Assembly (NCBI GenBank): GCA_009733715.1
Contig: WMKJ01000039.1
Location: 41,866 to 105,865, forward strand
Direction: 5' to 3'
From: Herpomyces periplanetae
Lineage: Eukaryota > Ascomycota > Laboulbeniomycetes > Herpomycetales > Herpomycetaceae
Length of the DNA stretch: 64,000 nt
A model generated the notes under the pieces. The model had not been told where the DNA came from and made no database searches. It worked only from the letters and a program-made list of their open reading frames with translations. This document shows, piece after piece, positions 37,258 to 48,740 of this stretch; position 1 is the first letter of the stretch; every line of letters begins with the position of its first letter. The position numbers and the translations under genes are program-made.

Positions 37258-38122
37258 GAGGTGTATATGCTTAACGAAAACGCGTGGTTATTCAACAAAA
37301 CTTGAGTATTGTATGTTAATCCACTAGTACAGAATCCTATAAAGGTAAACGTTACGCACAATTAAATATTAAAAGAAACCGTTTGTAAGCTAAAGAGTAC
37401 ACGCGCAGGCGTTATGATGAAGTGTATATATCGAAGTAACGTATATATTGTATCGAGAAAGGAGTAAAGCAGTGTCAAGATGATGTTATGACCAATGAGT
37501 ATAACCAAAGGATAATTGGATAGCAAAGTAAGTACGAAATGCCACGTAGTATTACACGCAGAGCATCCGACATCTACGCATAGAAAACGATGATATTTGC
37601 AGTTAAGATGATTCAGTAAAAAGTGCCAAAAGAGCTAAACGAAGTAGACAGTACAGGGGTAAGTATCTCGTGCGCGTGTGCACGACATGGAAGTTACGTT
37701 AAAAGGATGTTAACAACAGAACAAGTATAATATAAGGTAAAGTTAATTAGAAAAACCCACAAGGCCAATAATGAAAGCGACCATGAAGGCGATGATAATG
37801 TTAACGACAAGTGTCGTTAACATGACAAACTTATCTCCTCCGGTTTAAAGGCGTAACGTTGCCCCACGCCCTCGTATATCACGTGTTAGTTTATCGGCTT
37901 GCCGAACGTCTAAAAGGCCTATTATGCGAGCGGCTCAGTTAACATGTCTTGGTCGGCATGCCGAGTATAGGATTAATTAGTCAACATTAGTCGGAGGGGA
38001 AAATTGATAATCCTTGTGGGAGATGAAGGTTTAGGTTAAATTGGTTACTCGGGATGAACGGATGGTAAGGGCTTAATGAGTATGAGTAAATGCGTAAGGC
38101 CGATAGATGAAAGGGCATTCTA
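37258..38122. other. Intergenic region between OS-9 gene and REX1 gene
   Basis: Serves as upstream region of the leftward OS-9 gene and 3' region of REX1. No gene seen. It holds a perfect 12-bp-arm palindrome (37798-37823) and a TCACGTGT box (37879-37886). Confidence 0.6.
37798..37823. repeat. Perfect inverted repeat, 12-bp arms, 2-bp spacer
   Basis: ATGTTAACGACA and its exact reverse complement TGTCGTTAACAT are separated by AG. It lies 541 nt upstream of the OS-9 ATG and about 300 nt beyond the REX1 stop. It could be a dimeric transcription-factor site or a hairpin affecting 3'-end formation; the sequence alone does not decide. Confidence 0.85.
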
Positions 38123-40534
38123 TTATTTAACAGCGATAAAAGCGATACCATGTCGAGCCGCTCGACATGCATCACGTAAAGCTTGATCATAATCAATTGT
38201 TGGGTCTTCTGAGTGAGAGGGAACAGAAGTATTAGAGTCGTGACCTTGTCGGGGTTTGGTAGATAATGATGTATTCTGATAGCGTTTCTTGCATTTTTGA
38301 AAGGCTTGTAAACGTGCAAAGGACCGGGGATTTCCTGTACCACTGTAAATGATAAAAACTGTTTGATTAGGAAGAGCGGAATAAATCTCACGAATCCGGT
38401 CCATAGTGGATGAAAAAGCCTGATATATTGCCTTGTCAATAATAGGGCCAGGATACATAGTTGGTTCACATATTTGATTATCAGTTAAGCCAAAAGCACT
38501 AGTAGCACGTTGACGGAGAATATCAAGTGAGTGAGATCGACTTTGGGTCCACCAACCTTTTACAGCTTCAAGTTCACGAAAGCGTGCCCATGTAAAGTCT
38601 ACGTTATTCTGTTCCAACACATGTTTTATACCGCTAACAACATCAAGATCACTTTCACACCCTATACACACGTTAGCGGCAAATCCATGCCCTTTAGAAG
38701 GTTCCCCCCAATCTACAATGGCAGTTTGTATTACGTCGTGAGATTCACTACGCTGTCCTGATTTTACGGAAGCATCCCGAGGATACCTAGCTAATCGGGT
38801 TAACAATGACTCTTTAGTAGTCTCTGGACATCCCCATAAAGGTCCTTTTGCACACTTTTGTCGAATTAGCTCTAAGCACGCACGAGCATCTTCCACACTA
38901 TCATGACCAATTTTATCGGTGTTATCTTGGGTCTGAATCTCTCGTCCAAGGTAATTCTGGGCTAACCATTTTAATGAGGTTTTTAAATGTGTTCCACGCG
39001 GATGGGGGTACACGAGTGCTGTATCAATGATATACGGATGCGTTAACTTTAGAGCTTTTAAATCGGAATTTAAGGAATGTCCGATTATTGGAGTATTTGG
39101 CGTAATTATCTCAAGTAATCTACGCTGTACATCGGCTAATCGAAGCGTCACATTTTCCAACTTCTCCGCTGTGATTCCCGAGTAATCTGTTAAATAGTCC
39201 AAGATGGATCGCTCCGGTTTAACTAACTCGTCCATTATCACATTTCCATTCCAATCTACAACGCTTATCCGTGTTAACTCCGATGTATCGTTATCCGTTA
39301 TACACATTTCACAATCAATTGCGATCGGTGTACAATCCTGCGTTACGTCCGCATAACTTAAAATGGGAGCACACTGCATATTTTCTCCTTTAATCGCGTC
39401 TACAGCTGTATGTGATGATACATTTGTCCACTTGAAAAGTGTTAACGGTTGATCAATTAGAGTATTAAACCAACCATGATCTTCATCCAATCCGAATTCT
39501 TTACGCCACGTGGCGTAAGCTTTTTGCCGCTGTGGCTCGTCGAATAGGGATGGATGTACGATATACTCATTAGCCACAAGTTGATCGTGGCTGGCCATGT
39601 AAGCACAAACATGAGTAAGTCGGTCCGGGGTAGTGACGTAAAAATCGGCCGGCCGACCCAATTGGTTACCTCGGGATCGGGTTCCGGAACGTCGGTCAGT
39701 CGAGGTGATAGGTGAAGAGTCGGTAACATTAAGTTCAAGTATAGCCGAAATAGGAGAGCCTAATCGGGCATATCTTTCGTCACCTGGGGAGTGTATAGGC
39801 CAGCAATGTGTGAAAATGGAAGCAAGGGGCTGTAACACCTTTGCTAATCTTTGCTTGTCAAGTGTACGTGGATAATAGCGATCGGGATCGTTAGAATCGA
39901 GTATTGATCGGGCAATATCATTATGAATCAATATGGAAGGTTGATGGGCTGATCCGTTAAGACTTATGTCCGTGTCAATATTGGTAGTGTTAGGATCTTG
40001 TTCACTGAGTGAAGCTTCATAGAGTTTAAGATGGCGAAACATTTGAGCTTCTAAACCAGGAATCATTAACATTACAACCTTCTTCATTGCACAACGGTTT
40101 CTTATGGATAACCATTGCGGAGCTACGCCATCAGCTAATAAGTAAAGAATTAATCCTTGTATTTGACTTAAATTAATATATCGGTGTAAAGAAGCTTGTG
40201 AAGCAATTTTAATTGATGGATAATCAGATCCGCCACCGGATGCCGTATTCGTATTCATTCCATTCCAATGATTATCTTTGTTACCGTTTAGTCGAGAAAT
40301 TGTTTCACCTAAACCGAAATGTGTTGATTGAGTCGAATTGTGCGAAGGGTTTATTACATCGTCGTCAACCTCCGTATACTTTCGCTTGCGCGCGCGCGCG
40401 CGTTTACGAGCTCGACGTTTCTTTCGCGAATCACTCAACACAATTTTTTCGTTAGAATTATTACAATTCCCGTTGTTTTCCCCCTTGGCCACTATAATGC
40501 TATCACTATCATTGCCACTGACTTTATTAACCAT
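38123..40534 (-). CDS. REX1: REX1-type RNA exonuclease (DEDDh), 803 aa
   Basis: Family: REX1/Rnh70 3'-5' exonucleases trim the 3' ends of 5S rRNA, tRNA and other structured RNAs in the nucleus. The DEDDh exonuclease domain spans about residues 400-560: motif I PIAIDCEM, motif II IIGHSLNSDLKALKL, motif III GHDSVEDARACLEL. The domain is preceded by the filamentous-fungal REX1 N-terminal region (GLILYLLADGVAPQWLSIRN, KKVVMLMIPGLE). A strongly basic KKRRARKRARARKRK stretch near residue 38 is a likely nuclear localisation signal; its RARAR part is encoded by a pure alternating GC run at 40388-40402. The C-terminal 200 residues carry a further conserved-looking region without an identified domain. 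Intronless, transcribed leftward, with about 400 nt to the dynein gene stop upstream. Confidence 0.85.
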   Translation of the reverse strand: MVNKVSGNDSDSIIVAKGENNGNCNNSNEKIVLSDSRKKRRARKRARARKRKYTEVDDDVINPSHNSTQSTHFGLGETISRLNGNKDNHWNGMNTNTASGGGSDYPSIKIASQASLHRYINLSQIQGLILYLLADGVAPQWLSIRNRCAMKKVVMLMIPGLEAQMFRHLKLYEASLSEQDPNTTNIDTDISLNGSAHQPSILIHNDIARSILDSNDPDRYYPRTLDKQRLAKVLQPLASIFTHCWPIHSPGDERYARLGSPISAILELNVTDSSPITSTDRRSGTRSRGNQLGRPADFYVTTPDRLTHVCAYMASHDQLVANEYIVHPSLFDEPQRQKAYATWRKEFGLDEDHGWFNTLIDQPLTLFKWTNVSSHTAVDAIKGENMQCAPILSYADVTQDCTPIAIDCEMCITDNDTSELTRISVVDWNGNVIMDELVKPERSILDYLTDYSGITAEKLENVTLRLADVQRRLLEIITPNTPIIGHSLNSDLKALKLTHPYIIDTALVYPHPRGTHLKTSLKWLAQNYLGREIQTQDNTDKIGHDSVEDARACLELIRQKCAKGPLWGCPETTKESLLTRLARYPRDASVKSGQRSESHDVIQTAIVDWGEPSKGHGFAANVCIGCESDLDVVSGIKHVLEQNNVDFTWARFRELEAVKGWWTQSRSHSLDILRQRATSAFGLTDNQICEPTMYPGPIIDKAIYQAFSSTMDRIREIYSALPNQTVFIIYSGTGNPRSFARLQAFQKCKKRYQNTSLSTKPRQGHDSNTSVPSHSEDPTIDYDQALRDACRAARHGIAFIAVK

Positions 40535-40941
40535 GATGTTCGGGTAGAATCATGAACATGAGCTCCATATGGCAATTTTTCCTTGATAAAGCACCAGAGA
40601 GTTCCCTGGAGCCAATAAATATCAAAAATTCCAAGTTCACGGCTCAACAAAGATTCAGCATGTGAAGCATATCGTGGGTCAAGCTAAGTACATATAAATA
40701 TTTATAAAAATACAGCGGCCAACACTACCTTAAGAATGGATAGGTAAATGTTGACGTGTATATGAACGAGTTAGGATCAAAGGTTATATGAAATGATAAA
40801 TTTGGGAAATATTGATGGGGTGTCCAAAGCAGATAAAGTGTATGCGAAAAAAATTGACACCAAAACCGACATCTCGCCATCATCTGATCAGTGGGGTGAG
40901 TCAGCAGGGCGACACCAGGACTAGCGTTAGGGTTAGGGCAG
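40535..40941. other. Intergenic region between REX1 and dynein intermediate-chain gene
   Basis: Short spacer acting as upstream region of REX1 and 3' region of the dynein gene. A two-unit telomere-like TTAGGGTTAGGG lies at 40927-40938, three bases beyond the dynein stop codon. Nothing else recognised. Confidence 0.6.
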
Positions 40942-43569
40942 TTATAATGATCGTTCCGCTTCGTGGCGGGCAATAATCCGTTTAACACACGCCCATTCGT
41001 CTGGTACACTTTCAGCTGCAGCGAGTTCGGGGCATACTTCGAATACACTAAGTATACCATCAAGACCTCCAGTAGCTAGCCTTGCAGCTTGATTTGGCTC
41101 CCACGTCACCCGATTCAAGCTGCACATGGAGGGATGAATGTTGGGTACGGAAGTGTTTGATGATTTAGTCGAAAGGTTAGCGGGATTTGAAGAGTTACTC
41201 ATAGGAATATTGATTGAAGCCACAATATTTGAATTAGCGGGTGGACCGGTAGAATTGGTAGTAGTAGTGGCAGCACGAAGCCTACGGGCATTGGCGTGAA
41301 CTTGTGCTACATTAATTTTAACGCTTGGAAGTTCAACGCTTTCAATTATATCCCAAATTTCAAGGTTTCCTGCACCGTCTACCATAGCGAAAATTGCGGG
41401 TCGAATAGGTGACCATTTTGCATCGTAAACAAGATCATCATGGGGAAACTCTAAAACAGGCGAATATTCTAGAAGAGGAGGGTCAGTGGAAGATGTAGCA
41501 GAGGAAGGTAGTGATGTTGTAATGGAAGAATTAGTAGTAGAATGAGCAGAAGAATTAACATTTGCCAAAGAGTGTAATGAAGTAGGTGTAGATTTCTGGG
41601 AAATTGAACCAGATGATGATAAAGATGAGGCAGATAATGTAGCTGGAGGGCGAATTCGCCAAAGACACACCGACCAATCGAGGGACGATGAAAGTAACAA
41701 GTCACTTAAATCAAGAGGTCCATGAGAAGGATGGAAATTAAGGGACATAACGGGGGCAGTATGCCGTGTATAGTATGGGGGAGGAAACATTCCGGCTTTA
41801 GCGCCAGCACGATCATAGCGATGACAAGGGACGATTATTCCTTCTTCTGAGCCAGCCAGGAAATAATTAGGATCGGAAGAAAATGCTAAACAAGTTGTGG
41901 CTAATTCCTCAGGTTTATGGGTAAAGGATTTAACAAGTTCGATATACTCCTGAGGTTGGGTAAACATATCATGGGACCATGCGCAAACGACACCATCGGT
42001 TGAGGCAGTGATGATATTATTTGCATTTTGGGATCCAACAATTTCGAGTGAATAAACCGGATGAGTATGTCGTGGACCGGTAAGGGATGTTTTTTGAACG
42101 GGAGATATCTGATGGGATCGGGTATCCCACAGCATGATTTGACCGGAGTAGGATCCGGCTACGATAAGATTAGGATGAAAGGGGGAAAATTTAGCAGTAA
42201 GTATATCAGAAGATGCGTGGAATGTATATTCAGGGCGGTCGTGCATGTGAAGATTCCAAACGTGAAGCAAGCCCTGGGGATCGGAAGATGAAACGAGACT
42301 TTTGGAGTATGAGGCAAGGAGAAGCTCTGGAAATTTAGATGAAAAGTTAACGTCCGTGATTGAACGTTTTTGATAATGAGAATCGGTGAAGAAATGAGCT
42401 AAGGGCTTCATTCGACGACGTTTACGATGAGATGAGAGTCCAATGTGATTGGCAGGATCTTGATCATCACCATCATCATCATCGTCGTCGGAAACTGAGG
42501 AAGGATTGAAATTGGCATCATGGGAATAATCAATTAGAATGTTGAAATCTTGATCTAGAGCACGTTCGACGACTTTACTAGATTGATCAATGAATGAGCG
42601 AAAGTCGTTATTTTGAACAATTACGGACAATTCTTCATTGGTAACGGGTTTAAACTCCGAAGGAAGTGATAATGAACAGGAATTAGAGGTGTGATTTGGT
42701 TTGAGAGGATAGTGCTGATCGGTTAGGTTAAATGATTTGTCTAGGGAAGTTTCACTAGTAAGATGTAACTTTTGCATGAATTCCTGTTCTAGCTCAGCGC
42801 GGATAGCATCGCGCATTTCCTGACGTTCACGTTCAAGTTTATTCCGACGACGAAGGGGCGAATAGGTTGTATAGGAGTCCACGCTTGAGTTGGTAGGGGA
42901 ATTAGGATTAGTATCATCGGGAATGTCTAGCGGAGCAGATTTGGAATTGGGGGTTTTGACTTTGGGTGATTTGTGAGGGTAGGGAGAAAATTTAGTGGAT
43001 TGAGGATAGTGAGAAGAGGTAGCGAAAAGTTCAGAATCGAAAGAAATAGATGGTAGTGAAGGAGAAGGAGTTGAATAAGACGGTTGGGGCAGAGTATTAG
43101 ATTGGAGGGGAGAGGAAGGTGATGGAGGTAAGGTCGATGAGTTCAAGGGTAGTGTCGGTTCATCGAGGGATGAAGAAGGTTTAAGTGCAGCATCAGTAGA
43201 TATAGAAGCAGAACATGGGATGGTGGTGGACGTTGAAGTAGTTTCAGAAGTTGTAGTAGTCGAAGAAGAAGAGTAAACAGTAGTAGTAGCAGTAGTGGAA
43301 GTGGGTGTGGTTGTAATAGTAGCCGGAGTAGATGAACGTCTATCACCGACTAAACTTGATATCAATGAGTCAAGTTCTCTTCGTGTATCATAGCGTGAAG
43401 TAAGAGAAGAATAATCCGACGATGTTTTTGAATTGGTTGATTCACTGTTAGCCTGACTATTAATTAATTCTTGTTGACGCAGTTCACGTTGACGTTTTAA
43501 AGCAGCAAGTTTAGCCTTTTTAGCGAGAATTTCATCCTTGCGTTGACGTGAAACAGAGTTTTCGCTCAT
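40942..43569 (-). CDS. Cytoplasmic dynein intermediate chain (WD40), 875 aa
   Basis: Family: the dynein intermediate chain links the motor heavy chain to light chains and dynactin p150, supporting nuclear migration and minus-end-directed transport. The N-terminus (KDEILAKKAKLAALKRQREL) matches the charged dynactin-binding helix of fungal chains, followed by RRELDSLISSLVGD. A long Ser/Thr/Pro-rich linker fills about residues 60-230. A second helix (LERERQEMRDAIRAELEQEF) and an acidic DDDDDDGDD run precede the propeller. WD-type repeats are visible at GSYSGQIMLWDTRS, ASTDGVVCAWS, SSLDWSVCLWRI, VDGAGNLEIWDI and TGGLDGILSVFEV, with Ser/Thr-rich insertions between blades. The first in-frame ATG is 43569; an upstream in-frame GTG is not used in fungi. 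Length exceeds what I recall for the family, mainly through low-complexity tracts. Intronless. Confidence 0.9.
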   Translation of the reverse strand: MSENSVSRQRKDEILAKKAKLAALKRQRELRQQELINSQANSESTNSKTSSDYSSLTSRYDTRRELDSLISSLVGDRRSSTPATITTTPTSTTATTTVYSSSSTTTTSETTSTSTTIPCSASISTDAALKPSSSLDEPTLPLNSSTLPPSPSSPLQSNTLPQPSYSTPSPSLPSISFDSELFATSSHYPQSTKFSPYPHKSPKVKTPNSKSAPLDIPDDTNPNSPTNSSVDSYTTYSPLRRRNKLERERQEMRDAIRAELEQEFMQKLHLTSETSLDKSFNLTDQHYPLKPNHTSNSCSLSLPSEFKPVTNEELSVIVQNNDFRSFIDQSSKVVERALDQDFNILIDYSHDANFNPSSVSDDDDDDGDDQDPANHIGLSSHRKRRRMKPLAHFFTDSHYQKRSITDVNFSSKFPELLLASYSKSLVSSSDPQGLLHVWNLHMHDRPEYTFHASSDILTAKFSPFHPNLIVAGSYSGQIMLWDTRSHQISPVQKTSLTGPRHTHPVYSLEIVGSQNANNIITASTDGVVCAWSHDMFTQPQEYIELVKSFTHKPEELATTCLAFSSDPNYFLAGSEEGIIVPCHRYDRAGAKAGMFPPPYYTRHTAPVMSLNFHPSHGPLDLSDLLLSSSLDWSVCLWRIRPPATLSASSLSSSGSISQKSTPTSLHSLANVNSSAHSTTNSSITTSLPSSATSSTDPPLLEYSPVLEFPHDDLVYDAKWSPIRPAIFAMVDGAGNLEIWDIIESVELPSVKINVAQVHANARRLRAATTTTNSTGPPANSNIVASINIPMSNSSNPANLSTKSSNTSVPNIHPSMCSLNRVTWEPNQAARLATGGLDGILSVFEVCPELAAAESVPDEWACVKRIIARHEAERSL

Positions 43570-43685
43570 TTTCACGAGAAATTTGAACTAATTAACTCAG
43601 TAAATGTATTGACCGCACAAAATATCTCGAACAAATTTACCTCATCGACGCGATCGCCAGCGGCGGCTCAAAATGTATTTTCTGG

Positions 43686-43693
43686 TCACGTGA
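43686..43693. promoter_or_regulatory. TCACGTGA E-box-like palindrome upstream of dynein gene
   Basis: Palindromic octamer 117-124 nt upstream of the dynein ATG, inside the 296-nt spacer to the vezatin-like gene. Same motif as at 28691 and 56997. Confidence 0.4.
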
Positions 43694-43865
43694 ACAGCCC
43701 AGGTTGGGACGATCTTGACGAGGCGAAGGGAACAAAGGATAAAAGAAAGGTAGAGACGGGAAGTCTATGGCAAATGTAAAGCAGGGGAATTTAATGTATT
43801 TTTGATAATCATACATGATCAAGATGAAGGGTAATATGAAAGAATGAAGGATTATAGAACATTAA

Positions 43866-46800
43866 CTAATGAATGGTGGTATCACGGTTTGAAGCAGGAG
43901 AATGCTTTTGAATAGCAGAGTGTAATTCTTGAAGGATTAGAAGATTTTTTTGACGGGTTGCAGCACTTGGATGATCATAAGGACTAACGGGATCATCGAA
44001 CAATCGAGAAGTAGGAGATGACGATGATGTATGAGATATGGATATGGGGGTATTCAGAGATGAATAGGATGAATTGAAGCTGTTGATGTATTGATTGGAG
44101 TCGATGGAAAGATTTCGATACTTTTTCGATGGAGTAGAACACTTTTGGGAGTGGGAATTGTATTTTAGAGAAAATTGTTTTTCCAGTGTTTGTCTAAAGC
44201 TGTAGAGCGACGGTTTGGTGTAGGGAAATGGCTGAAACAATTTGTCCGAAGTATCATCACTTTTGGCACAATAAGCCAATTCATGTTTAAAGTCCACATT
44301 AAGTTCATCATCTATTGAATCTTGAAAAGATTCAGTTGGATTAGTCTCATCAGAATTCATTGGGTGCTCATAAATACACGGCCCATCTACCAGGGTCGAT
44401 TCGCCTAGTCCAACCGGTGATACTTGTAAATCGCCTGATTGCGATCTGTAAATATTTCCCGATTGGGTAATTATCGTAGGAGAAGATTCGGAAAATTCAA
44501 AGGGATTTGGGGCCGAAGCTGAAGCTGACGGAGAAGCAGCATTACTTTCCATGGACGTAGATGTTGCAGATGTAGATTGTGAGTAACTCCTGGGAGCATT
44601 CCGTTCTCTCCAATAAATCACTTTATTCAATTTAATACCGGCCAAATACGCTTTGCTCAAACTTCCATCATCTTGACCCAGTGATGGTTCGTTGGGAATG
44701 TTCACCTCAGTAGCCCGATTTAATTTTTCACGACACTCTCGCTGTAAATAGAGTAAACCGATTAATTCGTCTCCGAGGCCGTCAATGGCATCCATTAGTC
44801 TGCGCTCCATGTCTTTAGCTTCATCCCATTGAACATTTTCCCGGGACAATTCAATGACTCTTTCAGTTTCTTCTTTAATTAAGTGTAAACGTGCCAAACT
44901 TCTTCTTAACCCTTTTGCTAAATAGGTAATTAAGTTTAAAGAAGTTTCCATTTCCCCAGATCTCCAAAATCTTTTTGGAGATGCTCCATAATTATCGCAT
45001 TTTCCAGCTCCAGTTTTCCCCTGGGGAGATTCTTTACGCTTTTTTATGCAAACGGATTTTATCGTCAATCTTTCGCTTAACATTGCTTCCTTACCGCGTC
45101 TTCTTGCGAATAACTTTCCGCCTTCGAACTTCGATCCTGTAACACCTTTGTGGATAAATCCCTCCTTTTGATCAACCTTGATATAAGCATCGGGGCTGTC
45201 CTCACATTGACTGCTTTGTTCTTCCGTTGATTGAACTCGATCTCCAACATCACAATCCTTTACTCCCACTCTTGATAGACTGGGTTTCCCATTGGGAAAT
45301 TTGTTGAACTGATGACTTTGACACTTAAAATGTTCACCACAATCATCATCATCGCCACCGCCAACAGTAATGTCTTCCGAATTCATTCTCCATAGTCGTT
45401 GGTGAACTTCACGATCCTGAGATTGAACTGTATCCGTTAATCTTGAAACACTCGAACGGATAAATCGAGTTGTTGACGCTAACCGTTCACCTATTCTTCG
45501 CCATTGCTCAATTTCCCTACAGTAACCTCCTCGGCCTTCTTTAACGCCCGGGATGGCCAATAGTGTACACAAAAGTAGCCTTCGGGCAGTCACCGTACAA
45601 ATGTAAACTCTTCTTAAATTGGCCAATGTAAGACGTCTCTTTTCATGCCATCTGACTTCTTCTCGTTCCACTTCATCCACACTGTCCCTGTCCGGTATAT
45701 CTCTTTCATCAAAAGGTGGATAGTCATATTCATTGTCAAGCCTTTCAGGCATATCATATGACACCTTTCTCCGCATACAGATCAGCTCACGACCTCTAAT
45801 TCTTGCGGTTTCGCTTGCTAAGAGTGCTTCCTGAATTTCTTGGTCATGTACGTCGTAAACATCAAGGTATTTATCAAGGGCTTCTTCACTCTCAATCCAC
45901 CTTTTTAAACCTCCATTTTGCCGCATTAAAAATGATAGTACACTTTCAACTTCATTAAGCATTCGAGTTCGAAGCTTTTCCAAGCATATTTTTCCACTTT
46001 CGTCTCTATTGATTTCTTCTACATCACCAATAACACCGAGAACTTCCCGACTTAAAGAATCCCATGATCCTAAAGCTTCAACTAATTCCCTCGCACCATC
46101 TAAACTTTCATCACGTACTCTATTCAAATCTCGTCGACAAAAGGCTTCTAGTGCGATGAAAGCCAGAGCGGGTAAAAAACATAGAACCACAGCGCTGTTA
46201 ACACGACACTTAACCCAGTTAAGCACCATGTTAACACTCTGAATAACCGGAAATCCGGTTATGAAAGGTCCTAGTAGCAGTATTGAATATAAAGTTTCTC
46301 TTTTCCACTTTCGATTCCACGCACCATCAGTCCATTCATCATCATTTAATCGCCAAACAAAGCGAATTAACCTTCTTCCACGTTCTTGAGTGGCTCTGAT
46401 GTACTCATTCACATAATCATCGGTTAAACATTTCCATACATCGGTTCCCCTAGTTTCCCGCTTTCTCGCACTGTTATTCTGAAGTTCTGCACTGGCATCG
46501 GGACTATTGGCGGATGTTGAAGTACAAGTCACTCCCGCCATCCATGTCCTCGCATCTTGCTTGGATCTTGAAGTTGTACGATTCGTTAAAGACGATGTAT
46601 GAAAGGTTTCTAGAGCATTCAGGAGCTGTGAACCCACGAGAATATAACGGAATAATTCCAAAAATCGTCGGCTGTCAGCTGCCCGAACATAGGAAGAAAG
46701 AAGAGTCAAAGATTGCATCAGGGTCTTTGCAATTCGTAAAGCGTGAAGTCCTAACCGTCCCACTTGATAAATATGTGATCGCGACCCACGAAAAAATTTA

Positions 46801-47651
46801 TCCTTCTTTTGACTTGCCGTTCCTTTTGACCCGGTATCCTGTCGTCCGATCAGCGACCCCCCGTATATTAAATGGTTAAAGCGTTTGCCGGTAAAAATGC
46901 GCGGAATGCGTCCCACTCGCGGATAGTGTAGACCACCAGGGCTTGAAGGTCGGCATCCAACCCATATATCGCTGGAATATTCCCTAATCGAATCGTTCTC
47001 GCAATCTGAAGGACTGGTATCAAGTCCATATGAATATTCCTTGAGTCCGTCTAGTCCATCTTTTGCCCATTCCTCCCAGTCAATCAAGCTTACTTCTCCG
47101 TCATATAAGCAGCCATTATCAGCAAGGGACGAAACTTCTAAAAGAAAATCATAGAATGTTAAATAAAATGTGAGCCTGTGCCCTTTCTTACGGAGAGAAG
47201 AAAAAGAAAAAGACAAGTGAAGTAGCGTTAATATATCGATAGCACCATTACAACCATTAACGTTATCTGTTTTTGTATCATTGGGTTCCCTTTCCGCATC
47301 CGCTTCACATCCACTTATTGCATCATGATCGATACCCCCTCCCCTTCAACTTGTTTCCAAAACACATTTTCAAACACATAGTTATGCTGGCTGGTCGGCT
47401 GGCCGTCCGTCAGTCCGGCTGGCGGGTTGGCTAATTAGCGGCTACGCCAAACACACTGTATGCATCCTGACAGTATCACTCCTATTCCTTCATTCCTCAC
47501 ATTACATTACACTCGTACATTGTAATCGCTAGCCCGAAAGATTTGGAACATGAATTGATAATTAGTTAGACTTACCCATATTGTCGCTTCTCGGTGCTTC
47601 ATCCTTTCCCGGATTACACACCAATTCAGAATCCCGTAACCCATAATCCAT
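43866..47651 (-). CDS. Vezatin-like membrane protein, about 1164 aa, likely three exons
   Basis: The body (43866-47137) is one long exon. I read it as a fungal vezatin/Inp2-like protein, a family proposed to bind myosin at junctions or peroxisomes. Support: a LGLHALRIAKTLMQSLTLL segment followed by FRYILVGSQLLNAL, a hydrophobic pair (LYSILLLGPFITGFPVI, SAVVLCFLPALAFIALEAF) in the first third, then charged helical segments and a Ser-rich tail. The exon opens at an acceptor (intron 47138-47191, GTAAGA...TTTTAG, 54 bp). Upstream the frame continues as exon 47192-47338. A first exon 47576-47651 starts MDYGLRDSELVC and ends at a GTAAGT donor (47570-47575), phases agreeing. The 237-bp first intron and its GAG acceptor are the weakest part; the first exon could instead join directly to 47137, also in phase. 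Family assignment is moderate. Confidence 0.55.
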
Positions 47652-48581
47652 CTTATCCACCTACTTTCAATCCCTTTTTGCACAATCTGACTATGCGTTT
47701 GGTCCTATCCCTACCTACTTCATCCAATCTTAATCACTGATATTCACACTATCAGTAACCAAAATATTCCCCAATTCGACGTTAATATCAGCTGCTTATC
47801 AGAATCATTGATAATGGTGCCAGGTGGTCATACCTTTAATAATTTAGCAGGGTTTTTATTTTTTTTACTCTTTTGATCCGGATATCATTTGGTAGTATGA
47901 TGTGGCACGACACTGTATCGAGTAGTGAAGTATCGTATTGCAGGATACAGTTATCACCAAATATTCAAATATCCATACACTTGAGTGATGATTTGAATTG
48001 GTAGTTAGCTAGCCGAATACCCAGAAGTACATCCAACAGTCGATCAGAAAAGGAGTTACAATTGTCTGTAGTCTAACTCCGCATAGCTTTACAGTTCCAC
48101 TCTTTTGCCCATTAGCTTCCTTGTCACGGAAGTGATCCCTAGAAAAAACAAATACACATTGATACTCAGATACTTTATTCTGAGCGGAGCGTGACGTGTA
48201 ATAAAGTTGATGAACAAACAAAATTTCTTTGATCAATCCTTGCTTTAAACCGTCAGCAACACACGTGTACTAAAACGCCGGTATGCGAGTATGCATGCAG
48301 GCGAGCATACATGAACTAACTTATTCAAATAACACTTTTACATTCTTTAAAACTGCATTTCGTCGTGTAAGCGTATCCAGTCCAGGCTACGGGCTAACGA
48401 CGTTGCTGCAATAAATGCAGGGGCTATTTTCTCTTGTAAAAGTTGCTTTATACTTTAATTTCCGAAATCAAACGTAAACGTACCTTGAAGCTGACACGAT
48501 AAACTTTCCGCTATAACTTTCCCACTTAATGTTTGTGTGCACTTGAGCTCCACAGCAATAGTGCACCCAAGCACCTTAACG

Positions 48582-48674
48582 CTAGGATCTTTTTAGCTGA
48601 GAAGCCTTATGAAGTACGGGAGGTTGACTGCGATAATCCGGTGGTAAACGATACAATACCCTTTTGATCTGCTC
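48582..48674 (-). other. Candidate terminal exon of an unidentified small protein
   Basis: After an acceptor-like GTATTTCAG the minus strand encodes 30 residues (EQIKRVLYRLPPDYRSQPPV, then LHKASQLKRS) and a stop. The composition is protein-like and the preceding low-complexity CA/CG tract would sit in the intron. No upstream exon or family was identified. Confidence 0.25.
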
Positions 48675-48710
48675 CTGAAATACGTACACGCATACGCACA
48701 CACTTCTACA

Positions 48711-48740
48711 CATACACACACACACGCGCGCACGCGCGCA
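48711..48740. repeat. Alternating purine-pyrimidine CA/CG tract
   Basis: A (CA)n run passes directly into CGCG-rich alternation; further alternating and GCGAGCG elements follow to about 48755. Such sequence can adopt Z-DNA. Confidence 0.7.
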
